From Bactrocera neohumeralis (taxonomy: Eukaryota; Arthropoda; Insecta; Diptera; Tephritidae): a DNA stretch of 64,000 nucleotides. Below, in pieces: positions 35,849 to 48,144 of this stretch. Under the pieces are notes generated by a model. The model saw only the letters and a list, made by a program, of their open reading frames with translations. It did not search any database and was not told the DNA's origin. Where the stretch lies: positions 13,388,089-13,452,088 of the forward strand of contig NC_065922.1 in assembly GCF_024586455.1 (NCBI RefSeq). Reading direction: 5' to 3'. The first letter of the stretch is position 1. Each line of letters begins with the position of its first letter. The translations under genes were made by a program, and so were the position numbers.

Positions 35849-38800
35849 AATATTTTGAAGTTTATTGCAACTTAAATGTAGCTTCCTCTGAAGAAATACG
35901 ATTTCTATTATGTTTTTGTGGAGATCAGTTATAGTCATTGGCTTTCATTTGCCTTGCTGCCAGAAGACCACTACAGGTTAGTTGCTCTCACAACGTCCAG
36001 ATTGGTCAGCAGTTCAACATACATCTGCAAGATCTCCGTGAAACTGAGTCTTCACGCGATCCACCGCAATGAAATATGTATTCCGAGCTTTGTGGATTTT
36101 CTTCACATTTCCGAAAAGATAAAATTTATTGATTTAAGATGATGATGATTACCTCGAGAACATTTGCAGAGTGTAACCACTCATTTACAAGGTTGGACTT
36201 TACGGTATGTCTGTTAGTGATATTTCTTTATTATTAGGTTGTATTAGTATTCTTTCGTCTGTTTTAAGATGGGTTACATTGAGTTAGAGACAATCTTTAA
36301 AATATTGTCTAAAAATATATTGGAAATAACTCAAAACAAAAATTAAATAAGATTATGTTATATGTTTTTTTAAACTCCACAGCAAGAATTCGAACCAAAA
36401 ACTCAAAATAGTATTCAAAATAACAAAGTAAATGGTATGTGCTCTTTTATCGATAATACTTCCTTCTAGAAATTATATCCTTAAAGTGTTTATTGAGACA
36501 ACATTTGTTGCTCTCTTCTTCTTTAAAGCCTACAGACGCGTTGTATTACCCTTCAGCTGTAGAATTCATATCATTCTACAATGAACCCCACGATGATCCT
36601 TTTACAAGCAGCAATAACAGCAAAGCCACATGTAGGTATCCCCACACACCGCACGCAAGCGAGCCTTCAAAGGCTAATTGACAAGAAAGGGATAATAAAT
36701 CAATTATCGCTTCGGATTTCGTTACAATAAATGCAATAAAATTGATATATATTATATTTGAGTATTAAGAGCGATAAATTGTTATTTTATTGTGCAATAA
36801 TATTTATTGTTTACAGTTACGGCTCGTTGGTGCGCCGCACAACAAGCGTGGCATGGATCAATGCGCGTGCGCACAGATGCAAGGAGCCAATGTGGCCGTT
36901 TCAAGGATCAGTTGGCGGTGTCAGTTACTCGTCAAGGCAATGTTACAAGGCCCCTACGCATTTAGCGCTAGCAATCAGGCATAGTAAGGGCAACAAAAGT
37001 AAGCATGGCGGTTGTATTTATTATCCTCACTAAGTCCAAAAGGAAATGCGGGGCCAACTGCTGCTAAGCCTTAGCAAGGAACGGAAACCGACAGTTGGAG
37101 CAGCGCGTCGCGGCTTTAGCGCGTGTTTTCTTGCAGCGTTGGCGGCACGTTGTTGGCCTGTGGCAGTCAGACGGCAATTAACAGTTACGTGTTGTATCCT
37201 TTGAGTTCTTTTTTATTATTTTCGTTTTTCTATAAAAGTTTTATTGCCACTTTTATGATTTTGCTTATTGAATTGTCCTTAAATTTTTTTTATTCTTTTT
37301 TTTCACCAACCAGCAGTTGGGCGCGCATTATCCTTTTGCTGTGCCGCGCGCTACTTTTCCTTTGTAGCCACTTTGTTGTTGCTTTCAGTTTCCAAATTGT
37401 TGTTTTTCTTGTTATTTTTGGCATTTCTTGTATGTGTGCATGTGTGTGCTGCAGTATTTTGGCAGATCTATTATATGCAATTAGTTAATAGCCACACACA
37501 TTGCCTCCTTGCTTCCTCGCCAGGCTTGTTAGGCATTGTTCTTGGAAGCCTTGTCTTCGCTATTTTATTATCCTGCTTAGCCGGCATAGACAGTTAGTCG
37601 GGCGTGTGTGTGCTTAAGCAGCTGTATGAAGATATGGAAACGGCTCATTGTTGTTGCATATTAACTTGCAACATCCTTTTTGCAACAAAGCCGTATAAAT
37701 GTAATTCCACATGCAATCCACATATGTAAACTCACACATAGGCACTTAAGCATGGATAAGTATGCAAAACAGGATTTACTGCACTGCGCATGCGTAGCGC
37801 CGCTCTGTCTTTGTGCAACGCTGATTGCTTTGTTGTGCGCCCGCCCGCCTTCCATTGTTGCCATTGTGGCTAACCGTTTCATTTTGGTTACTTTTCACCG
37901 TTTACGCGTGGTCAATAGGCAAAAATTCCCCTATTCATCTGCCAAAGCCTGTCTTAAGGGCTAAAAGTGGGCTTATGCACATGCGTGTAATTCGAACTCA
38001 ACAAGTTGGAAGTAATTGCATTCTTCATTATTGATTATCTGACAGGTTGTTGCCGAAAAAAGACAATAAATGAGAGTATGTGAGAAACAATGGTCAAGTG
38101 ACTACTTTCAAAAATACTATTGCTCTCAACAAAGGAAATTGCAAATAAGATTCTTAATCGTCAGGTTCTTTCGGCAGGTGCTCGCACTCGTATATTACAT
38201 ATTTTCTTAAACTCTACATATTAAGTCGAACTGTGTTTGATTGGAATCTTTTTGTACTAAGACAATACATCATACTATATAATGTACATGGCTTAGAATC
38301 AAAAAGAGAAATTATAGATATTTTGGATTTTTGTAAACATTTTTTAAACAAGAAATTCTATGTTTTTACTTAGGTTCTCATTAACGTGTTTCATTTCCGA
38401 TTTGTCATATATTATGACTCATAATTCAGCACAGAGTATACTCGATGATTTCCTTTCCATCCCTAATTCTTCTACTTTTGTCTGGGCAAGCAAACCCAAA
38501 TCGACCCCTCCGTGGATCCAACACTGCTAGTGATAATACTTCTAAAATAACTTTAGGACAATTGTCTCTGAAATCCTTTAAAAGGCTACTGCAGTATAAT
38601 TTTTCGACCACATCAAATTCAGTCATAGCGACTCTCAGGAAATTTCTATGGATCTTTTCGAACCGTCGAGTAAATTTTAAAGATCGACTCTTCTCAAAAA
38701 GGATTTATTCTTTCATAACTGATAATAAAGCGTTACTCTAGATAAAGTTTGAGATTCATAAATCTCTTGGAACTTGTTTATTGTATTCAATAAACCAAGC

Positions 38801-38959
38801 GCAGAAGTATTTCTTCAGGAAGAAAATAGTGCTTATAATCTCTAAATCGCAACTGATGATCAAAGTAGAGGTACTTTTTTCAAACGACTTTTATTGACAG
38901 ATCACTCGTCAGCCGTTCAAGCCGTCATGTTATTTTTTGTACAGTGATGTGTGGCATTT
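35849..38959. other. Mostly host-like non-coding DNA
   Basis: About 36,800-37,970 is GC-richer and host-like, with antiparallel frames up to 121 codons that are hydrophobic but lack any domain. 38,426-38,741 carries two antiparallel frames of 66 and 98 codons with fairly non-repetitive composition that I could not identify. They may be another LINE remnant. No RNA gene was recognised. Confidence 0.35.
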
Positions 38960-40030
38960 CATCATGAAAAGGCTTACGCCTGAACAACGTAAACAAATCT
39001 TTCGACTTTATAACAAAAATTCACGAATCCTGCAAATAATATGTTGTATGTCAACATAATCGGCCTACTGGTCGTACAATTCGCAACACCATCACCCATC
39101 TGGAGACCCAGCATTCATTATTGGATAATATAATTGACTGAATAGACCCCGTCCAGCACGCATTAAAGAGAATATAACAGCCGCTGCTAAGAGTGTACAC
39201 GAAGGCCGTGGAGAGTTGATTCGGCGGCGTTCGCAGCAACTCGGACTGACGAATGGAACGACTTGGGGTATTTTACATCAATGTCTTAAATTGAAAGCGT
39301 AAAACTATAGCTTGTGCAAGAACTGCTCGACCTTCCTAAGCGACATCATTTCGCTCTATGGGATCTTGAAAAGTTCCAAGAAGGTCCAAGTTTTGTTCAG
39401 CGATGAGGCCCATTTCTGGCCGCATTTGGGACGAAAAGCAACCGGAAAAGATTGAAGAGCTGCCATTTCATCCAGAAAAAATAACGGTTTGGTGTGGTTT
39501 GTGGGCCGGTGTAATCATCGGTCACCGACTATTTGATGCAGAAAATTAAAGCTCGTGATCTCGGCGACATTTAGTTTCAACATGACGTCGCAACTTTCCA
39601 CATATCGTAGCAATCAATGGATTTTTTGAGAGAATACTTCGATGAGCAGATAATATCATTTCGATTTGGGCCGCTCCATTATCCACTGAGATCGTGTAAT
39701 ATCACACCGTTAGACTTTATTTAGTGGGGACATGTAAATTTTGAAGTCTATACTGACAATCACGCTTCGATTCTGGAAGATCTGGTCTTGGATCAAAACA
39801 TCACTCATGGCATTCGCCAGTTACCAGTCGAAATTCCAACGAGTCATCGAAAATTGAACTCAACGGATGGATCATCTGAGATATAGCTGCGCCAAGATTT
39901 GAAAGAGCTAATTTTCAAAAAATAAATGGCAGAAAATGATCTAAACATTCCCCACTAAATTTGAAGTTTCGTTGTTGTTTCTTTAAAAAAGTAAAGAACC
40001 TCGAAATGGATCACCCAATGGGTGTTTTTT
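38960..40030 (+). pseudogene. Mariner-superfamily transposase, broken
   Basis: From ATG 38964 the text MKRLTPEQRKQIFRLYNKNS marks the N-terminal DNA-binding domain of a fly mariner lineage. A GRTIRNTI piece follows, then ARIKENITAAAKSV, QQLGLTNGTTWGILH at about 39236-39280, a frame-shifted VLFSDEAHF near 39391-39412 with the first catalytic Asp, FGVVCG, FQHDVATFH (about 39575) with the second, and NITPLDF (about 39700) with the third. Compared with the copy at 61870, about 100 bp around the GPYFF segment is deleted. Frequent stops show it is dead. The 3' end near 40005 shares CTCGAAATGGATC with that copy. Confidence 0.8.
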
Positions 40031-40069
40031 GTTACATCCTTAACAACGTATAAAAAATGTGCCACGAAA

Positions 40070-40700
40070 TTTAAGCCCCAGAAGGAAATATGGCAAACCC
40101 TACAAAGTGTATATTTATAAAAATGATCATCTTGATGAGCTGAGATGATTTAGCTTTCTCGGCCTGTCTGTTTGTCTCTCCGTCTGTATGTAAACGAGCT
40201 GAACCCTCGATTATTGATATATCGATGCAAAAGTTGTCACGCCTTCTTTTCTTCACAATAAGCTGTTCATTTGTCAAAAACACTGATTTTGTACCATTAT
40301 AACGTATGATAACCATACAATTGACGGTTCAAACTTTTTACTTTGAGAAGGAATCTTCACGAAATTTCACATAAATTATTAGGCAAGGCATCGCTGCAAT
40401 CTCAAAAGGATTTGTACAGATTGGACCATTACCCAAAAAAAGCAGCCATACAAACTGACCAATCAGACTCAAGTCCTTGTATGGAATTTTTTTTATTTCA
40501 CAAGATATCTTCACGAAATTCGGCAAATACTATTGCCCAAGCCAAGGTTTCAATCTTCGTAGATATTTTTTGAATCGAACCATTATAGCGTTCAGCTGAC
40601 ATAAGACCTACTGAAAGAACAAAATCGAGATAAAGGCCTTTTTATACCTTTTATGCCATAAACTTGCACCAGTGAAGGGTATTAAAGCTGCGGTTAAGTG
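40070..40700 (+). repeat. Interspersed repeat family B, 3'-truncated by a LINE
   Basis: It shares GATCATCTTGATGAG at 40125-40139, CGATTATTGATATATCGATG at 40208 and a CCAGTGAAGGGTATTA terminus region at about 40670. It stops at about 40700, just before the family's final bases, where the Jockey-type LINE tail begins, so the LINE probably inserted here or joined by deletion. Confidence 0.6.
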
Positions 40701-40701
40701 G

Positions 40702-41350
40702 TTGTTGTTGACTTAATGGTCATACCATAGGGAGAAGGGCGTCAGATGTGTAGGGTTAGCAGGGCATGCAAGGAGGTGGCTGGTGTCACACGCGGACTTG
40801 TTGCACGCTGGACATATATTTGATATGTCAGGGTCGATTCTGGGTTAAGTAGGAGTTTAACCTGCTACAGTATCCAGATCGAAGCTGCACAAGGGTCATT
40901 CTCGATTCTCGCAGTAACTTGAGCTTGTCTACAGCAATGAGTGGTGGTTTGACTGCAAGTACGCCATTCACTGAGAGGGAATCGGTGATGGTGTTAATGG
41001 CTCTACTGTGAATAGTGGTCAGAGCATGTCTGAAGTTTTTTGCGTCCGAAGTCTGGTCGGCGTTGAGTTGAGGAAGGATCTCTTGATGCTAGTAGGAGGC
41101 GGTTGCACCGCAAGCAGGTGACTACAAGGATGATTTCTGCGAAGCACCCCTAAACTGCTTGGAGAGGAGTTCCTTAATTTAGCATACGTTCCTCACTGTA
41201 CAGGTGTTTGATGGGAGACATCAAGAGGCATCCCGTAGTCCGGAGTGCAGTGTACTGACATGTCTGTATCTGCAGCTTGCTCATCTGCATTTTGTCTTTT
41301 CACTGCATCCATTTTGCTGGTTCGACCATATTGGTAATGTGACGAGTGAA
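40702..41350 (-). pseudogene. Jockey-type LINE C-terminal region, reversed
   Basis: On the minus strand a Cys/His knuckle is clear at about 40755-40825: CPACNKSACDTSHLLACP, then NPTHLTPFSLW. Upstream are GVLRRNHPCSHLL (about 41120-41155), an ELLSKQF motif (about 41160), and fragments of an LQNRALR-type region near 41230-41300. This corresponds to the tail following reverse transcriptase in Jockey-group LINEs. The frame is broken by stops and the reverse transcriptase is absent. Confidence 0.75.
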
Positions 41351-42925
41351 AGATCACAGGCCGTCGAATCACACCTAAAATCCTAGAGTTATTGACAATC
41401 GGAATTTCTGTTCAGTCAAATATACCGATCAAAGTGTGAGTTGTCTTTATAAAATATATATTTTATATATTATTATTTTAAATTAAAAATGACGAAGTTT
41501 GCTTAAAGCTTTGGTAAAAGCATGCACTGCATTCCAACAAAAGCGCGCCTTTAAGGAGGTGAATATGAAATTGATGCGAGCAACGAGTAAAAGTAAAACT
41601 CTTTGTTGTGCCTTTGACCCTTCTGAGATACACTTCAGCCGGTCTTATGGCCTTAAAGCGAGCGCAACGTGTGGATTTAAAGAAAATTGCCCTCATCATT
41701 AACATATACCCTACATATGCATGTGTAAGTATCTTTATAAAAACCTGTGTTTAAATGTAAATGTGTATGTGCGGCTGCTTGCTTGGCATTACGAGCATTT
41801 CTGCAATTTCAATGTCTGTGATGTGGTTACTTAGAATTCAGTTGGCCGCAGATCCATTGCAGCCACGTGTGAGCGCACAAACACACACACACATGCAAAT
41901 ACATAAATACAGAGTAAATATGCGCAAGTGTTTTTGCACATGCCAATTGTTTATATGTAAGTGTGTGTGAGTGTGTGCGTGTGTTTGTGGCAGCCAAAAG
42001 GAATACCATTAAAGCAAGCCGGTTGGCTGCGTGGACGCAGGCTTTGAGGCGCTGAGACAGCTTGGCGATAGCTGCATTTCCAATCGATTTATTTTCAACA
42101 AAAAAAATAATGCAAAAATGAGGAAGTATGTAAAAACAACAACACCAGAAACAATGTGAAAGCGCGCAAATTAAAACGGAAGCGAATCCTTTTCAAAGGC
42201 ATGTGGCTTCAATGCGTACGTGTGTATGTGTAAATTACCTTTAAGTGCGCGCATGTGTGTGAGTATGTGTCTATGTGCGTGTGTGTGTGTCTGCTGCTCA
42301 TTAAAAGTAGCGCGGCGTTTGGCTTTTTAATTCCCGCTCTTCGCCGCCACCGCGCAACGGACCGGTCGTGAAGAATTTGCTAAAAATACGCATTAATTTT
42401 CTTTTAACCCTTCTTTTGCATGTCTGCCGAGCGCGCAAACACACGCACACACGTCCGTACCAGCACATGTGTGCCCTCACACATGCTCGCGCTCATTTGT
42501 TTGCCGTTGGATTTGTGTGTGTATGTGTGTGCTTACGGCTTCGAAAAGTTATTTTGTGGATATTTAATGAATTTTTACATATGTTCCGTCGTTCGCCTGC
42601 AAAATGCCTCACTGATTTCCGCCTCATCGTGGCTCACCACTCCAACAGCCCCAACGCGCTTCATCTCCTTTCAATTGTCCGCCACTTTGTTGTATCCGCT
42701 TGTCTGTCCGTGTTGCTCATTATGTGCGCATTGTTTTAAATTTTTTTTTAATTTTGCTTCGCTTTGAAATTCGGCGCATTTTAGGCTTTGTTTCGTTCGC
42801 AGCTCTTTTGTTCAACAATTTAAGGTGGATTTATAGAATAATATGTATATGTATATCCGTTTCCCAATTGTAGTTCTGAATTAGTGCTTCTGGGAGAGAG
42901 TTTGAAGGATGAGATTCTTCCTGAC
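41351..42925. other. Host-like stretch with CA/GT repeats
   Basis: About 41,700-42,780 is GC-richer with many TGTGTGTG and ACACACAC runs (41880-41893, 42270-42290). Antiparallel frames of about 60-123 codons lack domains. One (41499-41702, mirrored by 41478-41705) is open on both strands and unrecognised. Confidence 0.4.
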
Positions 42926-42929
42926 TTCG

Positions 42930-44470
42930 TCTAAAACAAGCCGAAGCCGAAATCGTCCTATCCGAGTAACGGCATCTCTGGATTGAGGACGAATAATCAT
43001 AAGCTCATGGCGACCAACGATACAGATAGAACCAGAGCCTGTATGATGGTCCGAAATGAATTCAAGGTATTTCTTTTACCAAATTTCAACAACGCTGATA
43101 TGGTGACGGCAAAGCTGAAATGCGACACCAGAGATTTCTGGTTAATCTCTGCATACATGCCGCACGGCGATGAGGTGGAACCATCTCCTTTATTGTTGAC
43201 CTTGACTGAAGCGTCACGAATAGGAACTACCGTCGTCATTGGTTCCGACGCCAACCCGCGGCATTCAATCTGGGTTAGCTCTCAAACTAATAACAGAGGT
43301 GAGTCGCTCTTTGATTTCATTGCTATCGAAAACCGTATCATTTGAAATAGGAGAAAATTTCCTAAATTCGCGAATTCAGGCAGAGAGGAGGTTCTTGACC
43401 TCACCCTGACCTCAAACGGAATTGCCCTACCATCAACCCATATAAAACCGAGATGGGTTTACTTACTATAAAATACACGATCCCGATGGCACCGCTGCCA
43501 CAAATGGGAGACGTCCGTTTACAACTGGTGGATATAGTTAAGTATCTAGGGCTCATCCTGGATAGGAAGCTTTCATGGAAGCCGAATAACGAAGAGAGGG
43601 AGCAAAAAAGTCATCGATTGTCTTGTTTTTACCTTACAGTGGGGTTTCTCACCGAAAGTGGGCTTATAGCTCTACGACACCATAATCAAGCCCATGATGT
43701 CCTATGGAGCTTTTTTGTGGTGTAGGGCTCTAGAAAAGACCACACTTGCAAAGTAATTCGAGAGGATCCACGAGCGACCCTCATTAGCATTTGTGGTACA
43801 CTAAGGTCCACTCCAACCATAGCACTTAACGCCATCATGCACCTACTGCCCGTAGACATTGTCGGATGGTGTATGGCTGCGAAAGTTGATATCATATTCA
43901 AAGAGTCTGGGTTCCTAAAAGAACACATGTCCGAAAACTTGGAAATCCTCACTCACTATGGGTTCATACTGGATCACTTGGATCATGGAGTCGCCAAATC
44001 GAACTCTGGCGGCTCCTTCCCTGCCCATATACTGGCTAGGTAGTAGCGGGTGCGAAGAAGATGTTGGAAATGTTTATCAACTCAACTCCAGTTTCAGACT
44101 TCCTGACTATCGTAGCGTTTTTCAGGCTAGCAGTAGATCTGCTGCTCCGGAGTGCAGCCTCCTTCAGAAAAGTGACTATTCATTCAGATAGCAGAGCGGC
44201 GATACCAGATCAAAGAGTGCTTTACTTCGCTATCAATATCATGGAGTGCCCTTGTGATAAGACAGGAAAGGATGCCAGGTCACAGATGAATCGCAAGAAA
44301 CTGTGAAGCTGATGAGCTACAAAAAAAAGGTACCCCAGAACCGCTATCGGTAGAATGAGAGCGGTTCGATGCTTCCGTATCCTCTTATGTTCTACTACTA
44401 GATAGCTGGACTTCGCGAAAGCTTGGCAGGGGCTGAGCCACCATCGGTTCATATGCAGTTGTCCACAGTG
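42930..44470 (+). pseudogene. LOA/R1-like LINE lacking its reverse transcriptase
   Basis: The 120-codon frame at 42983-43345 is an APE-type endonuclease domain: LISAYMPHGDE, GSDANPRHSIW with the metal-binding Asp, and RGESLFDFIA. This domain nicks target DNA to prime insertion. It continues past a stop to EEVLDLTLTSNG at about 43388. The next codons, at 43435, are NPYKTEMGLL.., KYLGLILDRKLSWK (43531-43572), the region after the reverse transcriptase palm. The whole catalytic polymerase is therefore missing at about 43437. Downstream are LRSTPTIALNAIM, an RNase H (FRLPDYRSVFQA at about 44095, VTIHSDSRAAI at about 44175, CEADELQ at about 44310) and a degraded tail. Several stops; inactive. Confidence 0.8.
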
Positions 44471-45890
44471 ATGAGTTCGCGAAAAGCGGAGGACACATTA
44501 TACCAATTCTAAATTTTTTTATACAGTTGCAAAAGCTGACAGCTAATATAGCTTATATGTATAAGGAATAAGATAATACAGTTAGCATCAATGCAGAGAG
44601 AAAGTCGTTATAGCGAAGGGATAGTGGTATGTTTCGAGGCTCACGTCTTTGGTAATCATTTCAGTTCTGCAAAATTTCGTCAGAAAAGTCAGTTAAATTC
44701 TTACTACGAAATATAAGACTCACGAAATATGAAAATGTAGAGGAGTATACTGAGATGTGAAATGATGAATGGCAGTCTTGACAAGAAGTTTTAACCTCAA
44801 AACTTGACTAATGCTTGCTAAACGTTCATAGTTATCAAGTAACTATCACACTGGAAGCTTTTCGAGACAGGGTGAACCGACGAATTTCAAAGGATACTCA
44901 ACCACTGAAGGCTATTGAAAATTTCTCACACATGATCTACCACTTCCCACGTCGTGACGTCATTACATTCTAACTAGCAGAATCTAAAATATTTGTTTTT
45001 CCAGCTCCTTAAATTACTCTAAAAGAAAGCAAACAAGTAAAGAATCACAACAGGACCACCCATATACATATGCCACAAATATGCGCCGCGCACACACCCA
45101 TACACACTCAATCACCGATCACACCACTCAAGTGCCTGTCAATTCAAGTGCAGCGGCTGGAGCCACTTGAAGCCGCCAAGCTGTCTGCCGTTGTCACTTG
45201 TAACGCGTCCGTTAGTCTGTGGGCACTTGTGAGCTCCTGAAAAATTATATAATTTATAATTGTTTGTATAGGCAATGTAATTTGGGACATGTGACATGAC
45301 ATACCCGGCCGTAGATCCTTTTGTCTGGATGACGGCGTGGGTCACGTCCGGTTTTAGCGGTCAACCGAAGAGTGCTGCCACGACTGCGTTTCAACTTTGC
45401 CGCTATGAAATAGACTCCACCATGTCTGCGGGTACCAAAAAGAACACTTCGCCGGTTGACGGCTGAGGCAGCTAAAGATGATTTTAATGAATCAGCGCTG
45501 CAAGAAACTCAAGAAGAGTGCACCGATTTCATTCAACACTCTCAAGCGTGGAACTGCGACCATTTAAGTGGTTCGTAATTTATTTAAGAAACAAAAAATT
45601 CGGGTCCAAGGACCACACAGCGAGCCGCGAGTATCAAATGGTCAATAGAGGTGCCGCTTGCTGCTCGCTAACGGAAGTTCAAGCGGCTTGACAAATTGAA
45701 AATCGCGCCGTTCGGGCCAATAAAATTCAGTAAAAACAAAAATAAACGGAACTTGGCATATCGCATGACAAATAGGCGGAGGAGCAGAGGAAGAGGAAGA
45801 ATAAAAGACAGTATATCTTTGCGGAAAGAAATGTATGCGAGAGTTAGAAGCAGGTGTGTGGATCTACATATGTATGAGTTCTTAGTCAAA
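44471..45890. other. Unassigned stretch with a coding-like fragment
   Basis: Mostly unrecognised. At 45422-45465 a short frame (MSAGTKKNTSPVDG) ends in TGA, and a second frame from 45465 runs open for 37 codons (KDDFNESALQETQEECTDF within it) to TAA at 45576-45578. The composition looks like real protein, but I cannot name a family. A stretch near 44,860-44,905 (FRDRVNRRISKD) also looks coding-like. Both could be transposon remains. Confidence 0.3.
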
Positions 45891-46089
45891 AACACAACAA
45901 CAAAATCGCATTTATGTAAGTTAAAAACAACAACAACAACTGACATTATTTAGTTGATGGCACAACAAAAGCAAACGAATGTGTTTTCTGGCAACAACAA
46001 CAAACATATGTGTTTTTCCTGAAAAAAAAACAACAAACACACGTATTCTTTTTGTGAAACAACAATAAAAAATGTACTATATAGTAATA

Positions 46090-46102
46090 CCCCGACTTAC
46101 GC
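46090..46102 (+). repeat. Left terminal inverted repeat of Tigger
   Basis: CCCCGACTTACGC, directly preceded by the TA target duplicate. It continues with CTACCCCGTTTTACGCG, which echoes the same motif. Confidence 0.85.
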
Positions 46103-46268
46103 TACCCCGTTTTACGCGAATTCGAAGATACGCGGTTTTTCATTTTGATTGCCGCGCGCATCGGCTCTCTCGCTCCGCCCACTCAGTGTTCAATTTGCGA
46201 CAGGTTTAAACGTGTTCCGCGTGAAATTGTTTTAAGTGCGCAGTGCGTTTTACTTATAATTTCTAATT

Positions 46269-47880
46269 ATGTCGTCTAAAAGAACGAAAAATGAGTCATT
46301 TGAGCCTAACAAGAAAAGAAAAACACTGTCTTTGGAGTGTAAACTGAATATAATTAAAGACTTTGAAGCAAAAATGAAAATTTGTGAATTGGCAAAGAAA
46401 TTTGACCTACCGGAATCAACAGTCCGAACGGTTGTAAAAGGTAAAGAAAAAATTATGACCGCTGTGAAAGACTCTCAATCTTTGAATTCAAGTATCATCC
46501 GTAAGCGTCACGGTATTATCGCACAGATGGAAACATTGCTACAGTCATGGTGTGATAATCAAGTAAGAGTGAAAAATTGTCCTGTTGATCAAAATACAGT
46601 GTGCTTTCAAGCAAAGCAGATTTTTGAAAAACTAAAAGAAGAAGCTGGGGAGGCGGCTGAAAATGAAGTGTTTAAAGCTAGTAACGGCTGGTTCAGCCGA
46701 TTTAAGAGTCGTTGTAATTGGCATAGCATCGCAGAGAGTGGAGAAGCGGCAAGCGCTGATAAAGAAACTGCATCTCTCTATCCAGAAAAACTCAAAACAA
46801 TGATAGATGAAGGTGGCTACACTAGTCAAACTATTTTCAACGTAGATGAAACAGGTCTTTTTGGAAGAAAATGCCTAAAAGAACTTTTATTGCGCGTGAA
46901 GAGAAAACTTTTCCAGGTTTTAAAGCCGCCAAGGATCGATTAACAGTGATGGTTGGTGCGAATGCAGCTGGAGATTGTAAATTAAAACCTCTCTTAGTTT
47001 ATCGCTCAGAAAATCCAAGAGCCTTAAAAAATAAATCTAAAGCTGGTTTGCCTGTCATTTGGAAGTCTAATGCAAAAGCTTGGGTGACAGCTTCTCTTTT
47101 TGAAGACTGGTTTGGCCATCATTTTATTCCTGAAGTCGAACGTTACTGCCGATTAAAAGAAATCCCATTTAAAGTGATGCTACTAATTGACAATGCGCCA
47201 GGTCATCCTCCCGCAACTCTAATTAATTTCGATCCACGTGTGGAAGTTGTATTTTTGCCACCAAACACTACCAGCTTGCTTCAACCAATGGACCAGGGAG
47301 TCATTAAAACATTTAAAGCTTACTACACAAGGCGGTCATTTGCACATCTACATGAAGCTATGAGACAAAACAATGAGCTTTCTGTTAAAGACTTTTGGAA
47401 GCAATTCAATGTTTTAGATGCTGTAAGAATTATTGGACAATCTTGGAATGAGGTTTCACAAAAAACTCTCAATGGTGTCTGGAAAAAACTGTGTCCATTT
47501 TTTTCACCTCTGAAATCCAAGGAGAAACCATTTCAGATCCTGAACAAATCGATAGCGCCAAGCAATTAAATTTAGAGGTCGATAATGATGACGTTCAAGA
47601 ATTGCTAGATTCACACAATCAAGAGCTAACAATTGACGAGGTTATAAAAATGCGTAAGTATGAGCAAGATATTGACCAAACTGATTCGCTAGACCCAGTT
47701 GAATCGGTAAATCAAATGACAATTGCAAACTTAACAGAAGGGGTCAATTCAATTGAAAAGGGGTTACAAATTTTAGAAAAAATTGATTCTAATGAAGAAC
47801 GCATTTCTACTACAAAACGAGGGAAAAAAAATTACTGGTATGCTACGAGGAAATTTTACGTGGAAAGAAGAAAAATTTAA
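46269..47880 (+). pseudogene. Tigger/pogo transposase, two frameshifts, otherwise complete
   Basis: It starts at ATG 46269. Residues about 16-63 form a psq-type helix-turn-helix (LECKLNIIKDFEAK..ELAKKFDLPESTVR), and about 80-150 form a CENP-B-type second DNA-binding domain (WFSRFKSR). These bind the terminal repeats. The DDE/D nuclease follows: NVDETGLF (first Asp), LLIDNAPGH (second) and QPMDQGVIKTFK (third, 33 residues after the second). The C-terminus is acidic and ends with TAA at 47878-47880. Frame changes occur at a T5 run at 46858-46862, directly after the first Asp motif, and at a T7 run at 47498-47504. Apart from these I see no stop, so it is recent or the breaks are sequencing errors. 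Confidence 0.9.
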
Positions 47881-48130
47881 CTCGTCAGGCAACACTGTTA
47901 GAATATATGAAGCCTTCGACATCAAAATAACTTCGGTTTAGCTTACTTTATTCATAACAATGTAATATTTTTTTTATTATCCTACACTTTATTAAACATT
48001 TTTCTTCTAAATTATTGTTTTCTTTAAACTCTGGTCCCGATTAAACAAACTTTATATGTATTTATATGCAACGTTGAACCCCGACTTACGCGAATTCGAC
48101 TTACACGGCAACCGCTCGGACCCACCTATC

Positions 48131-48144
48131 GCGTAAGTCCGGGG
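48131..48144 (-). repeat. Right terminal inverted repeat of Tigger
   Basis: GCGTAAGTCCGGGG is the inverse of the left end with one extra base, followed by the TA target duplicate. Confidence 0.85.

Larger units (their letters stand above)
46090..48144 (+). mobile_element. Tigger-like (pogo group) DNA transposon, nearly complete
   Basis: Both ends and a TA target duplication are visible. The left end begins CCCCGACTTACGC at 46090 after TA (46088-46089). The right end finishes GCGTAAGTCCGGGG at 48144 before TA (48145-48146). The termini are inverted repeats differing by one inserted G. A second copy of CCCCGACTTACGCGAATTCG lies in direct orientation near the right end (about 48079-48098), giving a subterminal hairpin arrangement like that of Tigger1. 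The 2,055-bp length fits an autonomous Tigger. It sits inside a CAA minisatellite. It encodes one transposase split by two frameshifts. Confidence 0.9.

Noticed and set aside
38426..38741. Antiparallel 66- and 98-codon frames with protein-like composition
   Set aside because: Neither matches a family I know, and being open on both strands with no context is weak evidence. Mentioned only in the stretch description.
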